Source of the DNA: an uncultured Acetatifactor sp.
Lineage (GTDB): Bacteria > Bacillota > Clostridia > Lachnospirales > Lachnospiraceae
DNA: 64,000 bases
Assembly: GCA_947625255.1 (NCBI GenBank)
Contig: CANQNT010000003.1
Coordinates: 86,764 to 150,763, forward strand
Direction: 5' to 3'
Both the position numbers and the translations under genes were made by a program. This document shows, piece by piece, positions 53,540 through 61,779 of this stretch (within the stretch, counting starts at the first letter, position 1; the number at the start of each line of letters is the position of its first letter). The notes beneath the pieces were generated by a model, which did no database searches, was not told the origin of the DNA, and saw only the letters and a program-made list of their open reading frames with translations.

Positions 53540-54685
53540 TCAGCCCCTGTCGGTATCCAACAATCCCAATCCCTTCTTCTGTACATCCCCGTTTACGGCC
53601 TGCCAGAGCCATTCCATGGGTGAAATTCCGTCAACCACCTGTTCAAAAACGGTATTCTCCATCAATATAGTATGTGCCGTGAAACGGCCTTCCTCCCCTG
53701 CCCCCTGCATGGGAAGGTCAAAGATATATAATCCGCAGGTAGGTATCTCCTCCTGCAATTGTGTACACATCCTGGTCAGGTTTTCCTGGAAGCTGTCTGC
53801 CGAGGCCTTATCTGCATCCAGACGACCCGTGTCAATATAATTCTGCAGACTCACCAACAGCATGTCACGGATGGAGCAGATGAACAAAATTTTTACCCGT
53901 TCACCATGCTTTTGCCGCAATGCCCGCAGCATATCCAAAGTAATGTTGTCCGACTGAACGCACTCCGCAATCCCTTCGGGCGCTCCCCACACCTTTAGGG
54001 CAGCATCCCAGTCCTTTTTCAATGCCAGCGAACTATCCACGCAGCAGGTCACATCCCCACAGTCCGGATAAATTCCCATGACCGCATCCGTCAGTAGCGC
54101 CGTCCCAAAGCCACCGGCGCTCTCACCGCACACCAGTATCTTTCCGGGATCCGGCATGACCCGCCGCACTTCCTCCATCGCCGCCTGGAAATTAGTGTAG
54201 CCATGGTGGTGGAGGGTTTTCCTGGCTCCGTCCAATGCCGTGTACGGGAAATCGCCGGTCCCACAGTGGAAATCCCCGGATGAATATGGCAGTACCAGCA
54301 CACTCCAGCCACTAAAAGGATTGTCCTCCCTCTGTAGACACAGCCCCTGATTCACCTGTGCATCGGCAACCCAGCTGGTGTCCGGGAAGTAAAACTGCGG
54401 TTCCTTCCCCTGCACCAGCCTGTTCGGGCGTGCCGCCATATACTCCGACCAACTGACGCCACCGCCGCCGAACTGGACGATCAGGCGATTCTCCCTTCCA
54501 TGCCGATAGTCCGCATGCCAGGATGTTCCGGTAGATGTGACGCATCCCTGCGGTGAAATCCTGTACCATTTGCCAACTTCCGGCTTCTCTTGAATTTCCG
54601 GAAAACGTATTTTTAAAACTTTCTCCACCATCGCAACCATTTCCGGTGATAGCCCTTCCGGGATTATGAATCCATTATTTTCCAT
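53540..54685 (-). CDS. Pectinacetylesterase-like hydrolase 1
   Basis: A 381-residue protein with the features of pectinacetylesterase (CE13/Notum-type): FGGGGVSWSEYMAARPNRL (oxyanion region), SSGDFHCGTGDFPYT, HHHGYTNFQAAMEEV and the nucleophile Ser in LVCGESAGGFGTALL. The His would be in RFTAHTILMEN. No signal peptide. It should remove acetyl groups from an imported oligosaccharide. It follows its own promoter region with element B and leads the tannase gene. Confidence 0.82.
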   Translation of the reverse strand: MENNGFIIPEGLSPEMVAMVEKVLKIRFPEIQEKPEVGKWYRISPQGCVTSTGTSWHADYRHGRENRLIVQFGGGGVSWSEYMAARPNRLVQGKEPQFYFPDTSWVADAQVNQGLCLQREDNPFSGWSVLVLPYSSGDFHCGTGDFPYTALDGARKTLHHHGYTNFQAAMEEVRRVMPDPGKILVCGESAGGFGTALLTDAVMGIYPDCGDVTCCVDSSLALKKDWDAALKVWGAPEGIAECVQSDNITLDMLRALRQKHGERVKILFICSIRDMLLVSLQNYIDTGRLDADKASADSFQENLTRMCTQLQEEIPTCGLYIFDLPMQGAGEEGRFTAHTILMENTVFEQVVDGISPMEWLWQAVNGDVQKKGLGLLDTDRG

Positions 54686-54959
54686 GTTATGTATTCCTTT
54701 ACTAATAATTTAATTGAAGCTTTCTTCTGCACTGCCCTCTCATGATATCTGTTGAAAGTAAATCATCTCAAAATTTAACTGTATTAATGTTAAAAAGAAA
54801 TGTATAAAATGTCTTTGGACAAAACAATTGAAAACTTGTAAAAAAAACACCTTTTACACTAATTAACACATCCAATTAGGTTCTCTAATATATTTTTAAA
54901 TTCTATTTCCTGAATACAACCATAGAGGAAATCGTCCAAAAATTAGGCTATCCTGCCTG
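54686..54959 (-). promoter_or_regulatory. Promoter region of the esterase pair
   Basis: A 274-bp AT-rich stretch. It contains element B at 54804-54855 and poly-A/T tracts around it; no gene is supported. Confidence 0.55.
54804..54855 (-). promoter_or_regulatory. Repeated upstream element, copy B
   Basis: The 52-bp partner of copy A; shared blocks AAAAGGTGTTTT and TCCAAAGACATTT are identical and a central AGTT block is conserved. It lies 119-170 bp before the pectinacetylesterase-like start. Confidence 0.75.
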
Positions 54960-55859
54960 TTACTCCGCATATCCCCAAAGCATCCACATACGCATTTTTA
55001 AGTATTGAAAGCAAGCCTCGCACATTTCTTTCTGTTTCTGCTCCATTTCAGTTAATTCCTTGTCATAGTCCCCTTCCATAAAACCGTGGGTAGATTCCTC
55101 AAAAACTTTCATTTCCACAGGGACTCCTGCCTCCAAAAGCCTGTCCCTGTAATCGAAGCCCTGCTGGTACAATGCATCCGGCCCGCAAAGGATTAACTCC
55201 GTGGCAGACAGACCTTTCAGGGCTTCTACGGAGGCTGTCGCAGGGGACATCACTGTTGAATATCTGTCAACTCCATCCCTGAAAAACACCTCCTCCATCA
55301 GCTTTGTGGACTTGGCATCCATACCCGGAAACAGCCCTTCATTAAACACATGGAAATCAAGAAAAGGATAGACTGGAATATTGCTGCATAAAGGAATCCC
55401 CTCATCTTTCAGCATAATGGCGGCTCCGGCACAAATGTGCCCGCCCGCACTGTATCCGATCAGGTTAAACCGGTCCCTGTCAATTCCATACTCTGTTGTA
55501 TGCTCTGCAAAATATCGCACCACATCCGCTACTTCCTTCTGGGCATAGGGAAAGGGTTCTGCGTCTACCTTTGTATAATTGATGTTCACAACATATGCAC
55601 ACAACAGATCCGCCATCTTCTGGCTCTGCTCATCCAGCGCCGAGGCATCGCCCCCAACCCATGCTCCGCCATGGATATTGAACATCACCGGCATGGGCGC
55701 ATATTTCTTTACCTCTGGTTTATACAGAATCACTTCCACCGGCTTTCCCTCCGCCCGTGGGACAAAAAATTGTTTTCCCAGCCAAGGCTCCTTTTTCCTG
55801 CTCTTTTTCCTCCCCCGCTCCAACATCTTGTGAACGAAAAATAGCTTAACTTTATTCAT
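54960..55859 (-). CDS. Alpha/beta-hydrolase, HSL/acetyl-esterase-like
   Basis: A 299-residue hormone-sensitive-lipase-type esterase. Oxyanion motif FNIHGGAWVGGDAS, nucleophile Ser in NLIGYSAGGHICAG, Asp in ILCGPDALYQQGFDYRD and His in EESTHGFMEGD. No signal peptide. Start follows the preceding gene by 3 bp, so the two are coupled. It would act on acetylated or aryl esters; the exact bond is unknown. Confidence 0.88.
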   Translation of the reverse strand: MNKVKLFFVHKMLERGRKKSRKKEPWLGKQFFVPRAEGKPVEVILYKPEVKKYAPMPVMFNIHGGAWVGGDASALDEQSQKMADLLCAYVVNINYTKVDAEPFPYAQKEVADVVRYFAEHTTEYGIDRDRFNLIGYSAGGHICAGAAIMLKDEGIPLCSNIPVYPFLDFHVFNEGLFPGMDAKSTKLMEEVFFRDGVDRYSTVMSPATASVEALKGLSATELILCGPDALYQQGFDYRDRLLEAGVPVEMKVFEESTHGFMEGDYDKELTEMEQKQKEMCEACFQYLKMRMWMLWGYAE

Positions 55860-55862
55860 AGA

Positions 55863-56978
55863 TCAATACTCCTTTTCCAGCAGCTCCAGTCCATAACTTT
55901 CCACGTTTCCATAAATACAGTCATATACCCATTGCACCGGGTTCTTGTTTCCACTGAATTTCCGGAAAGCAAATGGCACACTCAAAATCGTATGCTGCAT
56001 CAGCGCATTCTCCTTGTCCGTAATTTTTTCAAAAATATACACGCCAATCCCGGGAATCTCATCCCTCATCCTTTCCACGCTTCTTTTTAATATACTCTGA
56101 AATATGTCCCCATCTCTTTTGTCCGCCGCATGATCAATGCCATATAGGTATGCCTGAAAGGTAGAAAGAGCCGCATCCCTGACTGCGCAGTCAAAAAGAA
56201 TCTTTACGGACTTTCCCCGTTTCCGGCTAAGTGCAACCAGACTGTCCACTGTGATATTATCCGTTTTCAGCCGGTCACAGATCTCCTTTGGCGCATGCCA
56301 TCTGTTCACCGCGGCATCACGCCATTTTTCCGATACCATCAGCCCGGCATCCACCGCCACGGCAAGATGTGATGCATGAGGAAAATAATCAAAAACATCA
56401 TCCGCCAGAAGAGCGGAACCAAATCCTCCTGCACTACCTCCCGTCACAAGTACGGAATCTGTCTTTTTTGCCTCAATATGCTTAAGCGCCTCTTTCATCA
56501 TAAGCCGGAAATTTAAACACCCATGATGATACAGTGTTTTCTTCTCCCCTGTGAGGGCTGTGTACTCCACTTCTCCGCAGCCAATATGGAAATCCCCAGT
56601 AGCATAAGGCACCACAATTACCGACCAATTCCGGAAAGGGTTCTTCTTTCCCCGTGACCCTATACCAAACCTTGCTATGCATCCTGCCATGGCATACATG
56701 CCCTGTGAAAAGGTGTCGCTGTATGCCCCGCCTTCCTTCACTGCGGAATATCCCCTTGCCGCCGTATATTCATCCGGGCTGACTCCACCCCCGAAAAAAC
56801 AGACAATTACTTTATTCTCGGAACCTTTTTTCATAAAACCATGCCAGACTGTTCCATCGGCCGAGACCGCTCCCGGCGTATCCACCTCATACCATTTTCC
56901 TGTTTCGGCAGTTCCCTCAAGCTTATTATAATGTCCTCCAATAATTATAGTAAACAATGCATCCATCAGTCTGCCCAT
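55863..56978 (-). CDS. Pectinacetylesterase-like hydrolase 2
   Basis: A 371-residue relative of the protein at 53540, with CFFGGGVSPDEYTAARGYSA, YATGDFHIGCGEVEYTALTG, YHHGCLNFRLMMKEALKH and nucleophile Ser in VTGGSAGGFGSALLAD. The acid region is FDCAVRDAALSTF and the His is in ALMQHTILSVP. No signal peptide. The two paralogues may take different acetyl positions. Start may also be the ATG four codons later. Confidence 0.82.
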   Translation of the reverse strand: MGRLMDALFTIIIGGHYNKLEGTAETGKWYEVDTPGAVSADGTVWHGFMKKGSENKVIVCFFGGGVSPDEYTAARGYSAVKEGGAYSDTFSQGMYAMAGCIARFGIGSRGKKNPFRNWSVIVVPYATGDFHIGCGEVEYTALTGEKKTLYHHGCLNFRLMMKEALKHIEAKKTDSVLVTGGSAGGFGSALLADDVFDYFPHASHLAVAVDAGLMVSEKWRDAAVNRWHAPKEICDRLKTDNITVDSLVALSRKRGKSVKILFDCAVRDAALSTFQAYLYGIDHAADKRDGDIFQSILKRSVERMRDEIPGIGVYIFEKITDKENALMQHTILSVPFAFRKFSGNKNPVQWVYDCIYGNVESYGLELLEKEY

Positions 56979-57005
56979 GCTCTCCGACCTTTCCTTCCTG
57001 CTTTT

Positions 57006-59432
57006 TTATCCCATTACCACCTTAACCTGTGCCTCCTTACAAGAAGCCAAGAGTTCTGATGTAATCAAAGCACCATCATTCAAAGTAACCGGCTTTCCGT
57101 TAAAGATCAATTCTTTCACGCCATGCTGGACATGATCTGGGTTTTCCACCTTAATGGTAAGCCTGCAGCTGCGGAATCTTCTCTGGACCGTATAAGACTC
57201 CCACTCTGTCGGAATTGACGGATCGATCAGAAGTCCCTGAAGTACCGGGCGTACCCCCAGCAGGTACTGGGTCGCCACCACATCCATCCATGCAGCGGTT
57301 CCTGTCACCTGAGAAACAACGCCCCATCCGAATTTCTCATTGTCCTTGCCAAGCATGGTTGAGCAGTATGCATAAGGTTCTGCATGATATCGCTCAACGC
57401 CGACCTTTTGAATGACCTTGTGGGGCAGAATCTGCTTGTAGTAATTCCATGCAAGGTTACCACGCCCCAACAGAGCCTCCGCCATAATCGCCCAACAGTT
57501 AGCCTGACAGAACACACCACCGTTTTCAGAATAACCCGCCGGCAGACCATTGACCATGGCTGATTCCTTTGCCGGCCACCCGGGATAACCAGGCGTATTC
57601 AGTAGCAATCCCAGGCCGGTGTCCAGTTCAATTCCGGCACTGTCCATGGCATGAAGCTGTTTTTCCCTGGAACCTGCCCCCGCAATGACCATCCAGCTCT
57701 GGGGGTTGAGCCAAATCCGCCCGTACTGTGCTGTATGGGTGCCGATGGGGTTTCCGTCATCATCAAGTCCCCGCAGGAACCAGTCACCGTCCCAGGCATA
57801 GCGCTCCAGCGCCTCTTCCTGCTTTTTTATCAGTCCGGTAAAACGCTCTGCTGTCCCGCTGTCCCCACGCATCATGGCAAGTTCTTTAAGCTGACGCAGC
57901 GCATAGATATGCTGCTCGGAAACAAACACCGTCTCGCCCCTGCCCTTGCGCCCATAAGGTCCAAGATGGTCATTCCAGTCGCTGAACAGGATCAACGGAA
58001 GTCCATGTTCGCCCAAATGCTTTTCCGTGAAATCCACGCCGCGTAGCAAATGCTCCCAAAGCGTTGCGCCGCCAGTATGCGAAATCATGTCCGGCGCAAG
58101 GAATGGAACCTCCCTGTCCAGGAAACCAAGATCTCCCGTTTCTGCTGCAATGGCATAAGCCAGGTACACTATCCAAATATGATTATCGGATCGTGTAATA
58201 TCCTGTGCCGGACGTTTTTCCTCAGGCCACATGATGTGAACAGGATGTCCGTCTTCAAACTGCTGTGATGCCAGGAAGCACAGCATCTGTGTTGCCCATT
58301 CCGGCTTGCGGTAGGCCTGTGCCAGCATGTCCTGGGCAGAGTCACGGAAACCAATGCCACGCACCCCGGAGGCATCCGAACTGATGGAACGGGATAGACG
58401 CGCCGTATGAACACATTGCACCGGATTCCAAGTATTAATCTCCCGTGCGACATCCTGATCGGGAATCTCACATTGTAAAACGTTCAGATGGTCATTCCAC
58501 CAACTCTGCAACTTCTCAAACTGAGCATCTGCTGCCCCTTCCCTGCGAAGCTCAGTTAAGTTTTCCCTCGCTTCCGCAAGCGATTTATCATAATCCGCAA
58601 GGGCTCCCTGTGCAACCCCAAGATAATAATGTATCCGCTTTTCTGAACCTGAAGCTAGTTCCACATGGGTATGCAGCGCACCACAGGGCTCTCCTCCATG
58701 AAGATCCGTATTGGAGAGATATCCGTTTTCAATCTCAATGGGATTGCGCTCATCCCGATAATTGCCGCAGAAAACATCACGGTTGCAGCAGTAGGAATTA
58801 ACCTCCGCATCAGAACCGAAATAGACCATTGGAGACTCATCCTTGCGCGGGTGCATCCAGGCGGTATAAGCATAGGTGATGGCCTGGAGCTCTTGCTCCC
58901 AGACAGCCCTTGTATTCCACTTCAGATAATAGCCCAGTGTATTTTCCTCCCTCGCCAGATACTGCGACAGTTCCACATAGGCAAACACATCAAATGCAAT
59001 GATCCGACCGCTTTCATTCTTTAATTTTAAATCCCATACAAGCGCATCCGTATCCTGAGCCATGAAAAGCTTAAGAGTAGCGGTAAGCCCGTCCTTCTCC
59101 GCAACAAATACAGAATAACCAGGAGCATGCTTTGCCGTGCGTTTCTCGACCTTGGTATCACAGGGGCGAAAAGCAGGCGACCAGACTGTACCATCCTGCA
59201 TCCTTATGTACACATAAAAACCTGGAGAATCAATGGGCAGGTTATAAAAACGGTAACGTGTGAGCCGGAACATCATTGGGGATAACCACCAAGCCATACC
59301 GCCGCCTGCATGAGAGATAAAAGCGTGCATTCTGCCATTAGAGAGATAATTTATCCATGGTGAAGGCAGGTCAAATCTGTCAAAACAGATAGTCCTTTCC
59401 CTGTCTGAAAAGACATAAGGTAAGTTTTTCAT
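57006..59432 (-). CDS. GH94 glycoside phosphorylase
   Basis: An 808-residue inverting phosphorylase that splits a beta-glycosidic bond with phosphate and yields a sugar-1-phosphate, saving ATP. An N-terminal beta-sandwich (about 10-270), a helical linker and the (alpha/alpha)6 barrel with GIGFRDSAQD near residue 360, which holds the general acid Asp. GVERYHAEPYAYCSTMLG near the end includes phosphate-site residues. I chose the ATG at 59432 after GGAGGAG; the frame is open 59 codons further. Substrate linkage cannot be told from sequence. No signal peptide. Confidence 0.9.
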   Translation of the reverse strand: MKNLPYVFSDRERTICFDRFDLPSPWINYLSNGRMHAFISHAGGGMAWWLSPMMFRLTRYRFYNLPIDSPGFYVYIRMQDGTVWSPAFRPCDTKVEKRTAKHAPGYSVFVAEKDGLTATLKLFMAQDTDALVWDLKLKNESGRIIAFDVFAYVELSQYLAREENTLGYYLKWNTRAVWEQELQAITYAYTAWMHPRKDESPMVYFGSDAEVNSYCCNRDVFCGNYRDERNPIEIENGYLSNTDLHGGEPCGALHTHVELASGSEKRIHYYLGVAQGALADYDKSLAEARENLTELRREGAADAQFEKLQSWWNDHLNVLQCEIPDQDVAREINTWNPVQCVHTARLSRSISSDASGVRGIGFRDSAQDMLAQAYRKPEWATQMLCFLASQQFEDGHPVHIMWPEEKRPAQDITRSDNHIWIVYLAYAIAAETGDLGFLDREVPFLAPDMISHTGGATLWEHLLRGVDFTEKHLGEHGLPLILFSDWNDHLGPYGRKGRGETVFVSEQHIYALRQLKELAMMRGDSGTAERFTGLIKKQEEALERYAWDGDWFLRGLDDDGNPIGTHTAQYGRIWLNPQSWMVIAGAGSREKQLHAMDSAGIELDTGLGLLLNTPGYPGWPAKESAMVNGLPAGYSENGGVFCQANCWAIMAEALLGRGNLAWNYYKQILPHKVIQKVGVERYHAEPYAYCSTMLGKDNEKFGWGVVSQVTGTAAWMDVVATQYLLGVRPVLQGLLIDPSIPTEWESYTVQRRFRSCRLTIKVENPDHVQHGVKELIFNGKPVTLNDGALITSELLASCKEAQVKVVMG

Positions 59433-59454
59433 GTTTTTGTCTCCTCCTATATTG

Positions 59455-61779
59455 TTATAATCGAATTGCATCAAATTTATAAGTACCACCAGCCAGGATT
59501 TCATTTCTGCCATCCGGCAGGATAAGGTGGGCTTTTGTTCCGTTTGGCACTTCGCAGCAATAACAGATATTCCCGCCATCCCGCTCCCAGCGTGAACGGA
59601 TAGCGCCATACTGCGTTTTGTAAGTTGCCTCTGCCCATGTCAGCGAGCCACCAATTACAGGTCTCAATTCAAACTCCCGGAACCCCGGTGCATCAAATGT
59701 GGGGCGGATGCCGGCAATATACTCAAAGAGAAACTGGCAGACAGCACCAAAGCTATAGTGGTTGAAACTGTCCCGAAAAACATCCATGCCGTTCCAATTC
59801 TCTATCATTGTTGTAGCTCCCATAGTAACAGGATGCAGCCAGCCGGGGAAATCTGTCTGTTCTAAAATACGGAAAGCCTCATCAATAAGTCCATTGTCAC
59901 AGAGTGTCGGCAACAGATAAACAGTGCTGAGAAAACCTGTGTTCAGATGGTAACCTGCTGCTTCCAGCTCGTGCTTAAGCTGCGAAATGACCAACTGCTT
60001 TTTCTCTTTACTGACCAAATCCAAAGCCAGTGCCCGGATATAGGCTGCCTGATGTCCTGCCTGAATCGTTCCATCTTCAGCAATAAGGTGCTTATCATAT
60101 GCGGCTTTGATCTTTTCAGACAGCAGCGCATAGTGCTCCGCATCCTTTGTCCTGCCGAGAATTTTTGCCATATGACTCAGATTGTCACAAGAACGCTTCG
60201 TATAGGCCGTTGCCACCTCCGGTTTCCCATACTTAGCCATATGACCTACATAATCCGCAGCCGTACCGCCTTTTGCAAAAAGTTCAATGACCTCGGGTGC
60301 AGGAGGAAGCGGTTCATTCCACTCACCATAATGGAATTTGGTATCATATATCCATTCCCCGTCACCGTTTGCATACCATGGTTTATCAGCATACAGCGGG
60401 TTTTTATCTTTCATGCAGCGCAAGGAATAATCCAGCCATTTTTTAGCTGTATCATAGTGTTCTTCCAAAATAGCTTTATCCCCATACATCAGGTAGAGCT
60501 GATACGGAATCCATACAGCAGAATCTCCCCAGCCAACACTGTCCTCGCCAATATTGCCGTTTCCCGAAGGACCAGCCAACGTCATGGCAGGATCCGTTTT
60601 TTGTACCTGCTTCAGTTCCTCCGGATTATGAACACTTGAAGTTGAAGGAAAGGTGATACCCAGCTTACCACTTTTATATTGTTCGATACGCTGATCCTGC
60701 AGCCATTTACGGAAAAATGAATACACATCCATAAACCAGGCAGCGGTGCGGCAATAAATCATAGCATCACCCGTCCATGCATTACGCTCCCTGGTAGGAC
60801 AATCCACAGCTACATCCAAAAAGTTTCCCTTCTGGCTCCACCGGGCATTTTCCACCAGTCTGTTGATAAGTTCACTGGAGCATCGGAAATCGCCTGTCTC
60901 CTCCATATCAGAGTAGACCGCAATCGCAGTGAATTCCGCATCACATATGCCCTCCACCAGAATATAGCGAAAACCGAACACGGCAAAGTGAGGGGTATAT
61001 TCTTCAAGTTCTGCACCCTGACAAATATAAGTAACCTCCTGGAACTCTGCTCTCCCACCGTCACAGTTGGCAGTGGAGAATCTGCCATTCAGATCAAGTC
61101 CTTCGCCGTGCTTTAAATGCACCACCTGTCCGGCTTTCGTATTATGGAGCGTCATTTTTACATAGCCCGCAATGTTCTGGCCAAAGTCGATGACCAGATT
61201 TCCGGCACTATCCTGAAAAGCCTTGCCAGCAAACCGTTCCTTCTCCCGTACAGGTACACTCTGATTTTTTATCAGTTCACCTTCCGTGTGTTCCGTGCAT
61301 AATACAGCAGGCTGCCAGTCAGCCGGTATCATCCTTGCATCATAAACCTCCCCTTTTTGCAGGTCAGTACTGACAATAGATCCTGTTGTGACCTCAAAGC
61401 TCTCATCGGTAGCAACAATGACTATTTCATCCTCATATAAAAGCTCAAGTTCGCCCCAGAGAGCCAAAGTATAGCCAAAGTTGTTGTTCCACCGCCACCA
61501 GCCATCTCCCACCGTAACACGCAGCTCATCAGTACCCTCCCGCAAAAAGGTACTGACATCGTATTCCTGTGCCTGAACACGCTGATAGTAACTTGTCAAT
61601 CCTGGGGTAAACTTATCTTCTGTAACCGGGGTGCCATTAATCATCGCCTCATAAAGCCCATGGGCACTAATACGGAGTTTTGCGCTTTTTAAGCCTGCTC
61701 TGACGTCAAACTGCCGTCTAAATATTGGTACAAGTCTCGTTTCCCGGTTATCCCCGGGATGACAGATCCACGCCGCCAT
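59455..61779 (-). CDS. Alpha-L-rhamnosidase (GH78)
   Basis: A 774-residue enzyme releasing terminal L-rhamnose. Beta-sandwich domains occupy about 1-330 (including AKLRISAHGLYEAMINGTPV), then an (alpha/alpha)6 barrel with DVAVDCPTRERNAWTGDAMI, whose Glu is the general acid, and NGDGEWIYDTKFHYGEWNEP. The C-terminal sandwich follows, with RLTW-like AGIRPTFDAPGFREFELRPV. The ATG at 61779 shares a base with the GH3 stop (TGATG) and has GGAGG upstream. No signal peptide: cytoplasmic. Confidence 0.93.
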   Translation of the reverse strand: MAAWICHPGDNRETRLVPIFRRQFDVRAGLKSAKLRISAHGLYEAMINGTPVTEDKFTPGLTSYYQRVQAQEYDVSTFLREGTDELRVTVGDGWWRWNNNFGYTLALWGELELLYEDEIVIVATDESFEVTTGSIVSTDLQKGEVYDARMIPADWQPAVLCTEHTEGELIKNQSVPVREKERFAGKAFQDSAGNLVIDFGQNIAGYVKMTLHNTKAGQVVHLKHGEGLDLNGRFSTANCDGGRAEFQEVTYICQGAELEEYTPHFAVFGFRYILVEGICDAEFTAIAVYSDMEETGDFRCSSELINRLVENARWSQKGNFLDVAVDCPTRERNAWTGDAMIYCRTAAWFMDVYSFFRKWLQDQRIEQYKSGKLGITFPSTSSVHNPEELKQVQKTDPAMTLAGPSGNGNIGEDSVGWGDSAVWIPYQLYLMYGDKAILEEHYDTAKKWLDYSLRCMKDKNPLYADKPWYANGDGEWIYDTKFHYGEWNEPLPPAPEVIELFAKGGTAADYVGHMAKYGKPEVATAYTKRSCDNLSHMAKILGRTKDAEHYALLSEKIKAAYDKHLIAEDGTIQAGHQAAYIRALALDLVSKEKKQLVISQLKHELEAAGYHLNTGFLSTVYLLPTLCDNGLIDEAFRILEQTDFPGWLHPVTMGATTMIENWNGMDVFRDSFNHYSFGAVCQFLFEYIAGIRPTFDAPGFREFELRPVIGGSLTWAEATYKTQYGAIRSRWERDGGNICYCCEVPNGTKAHLILPDGRNEILAGGTYKFDAIRL

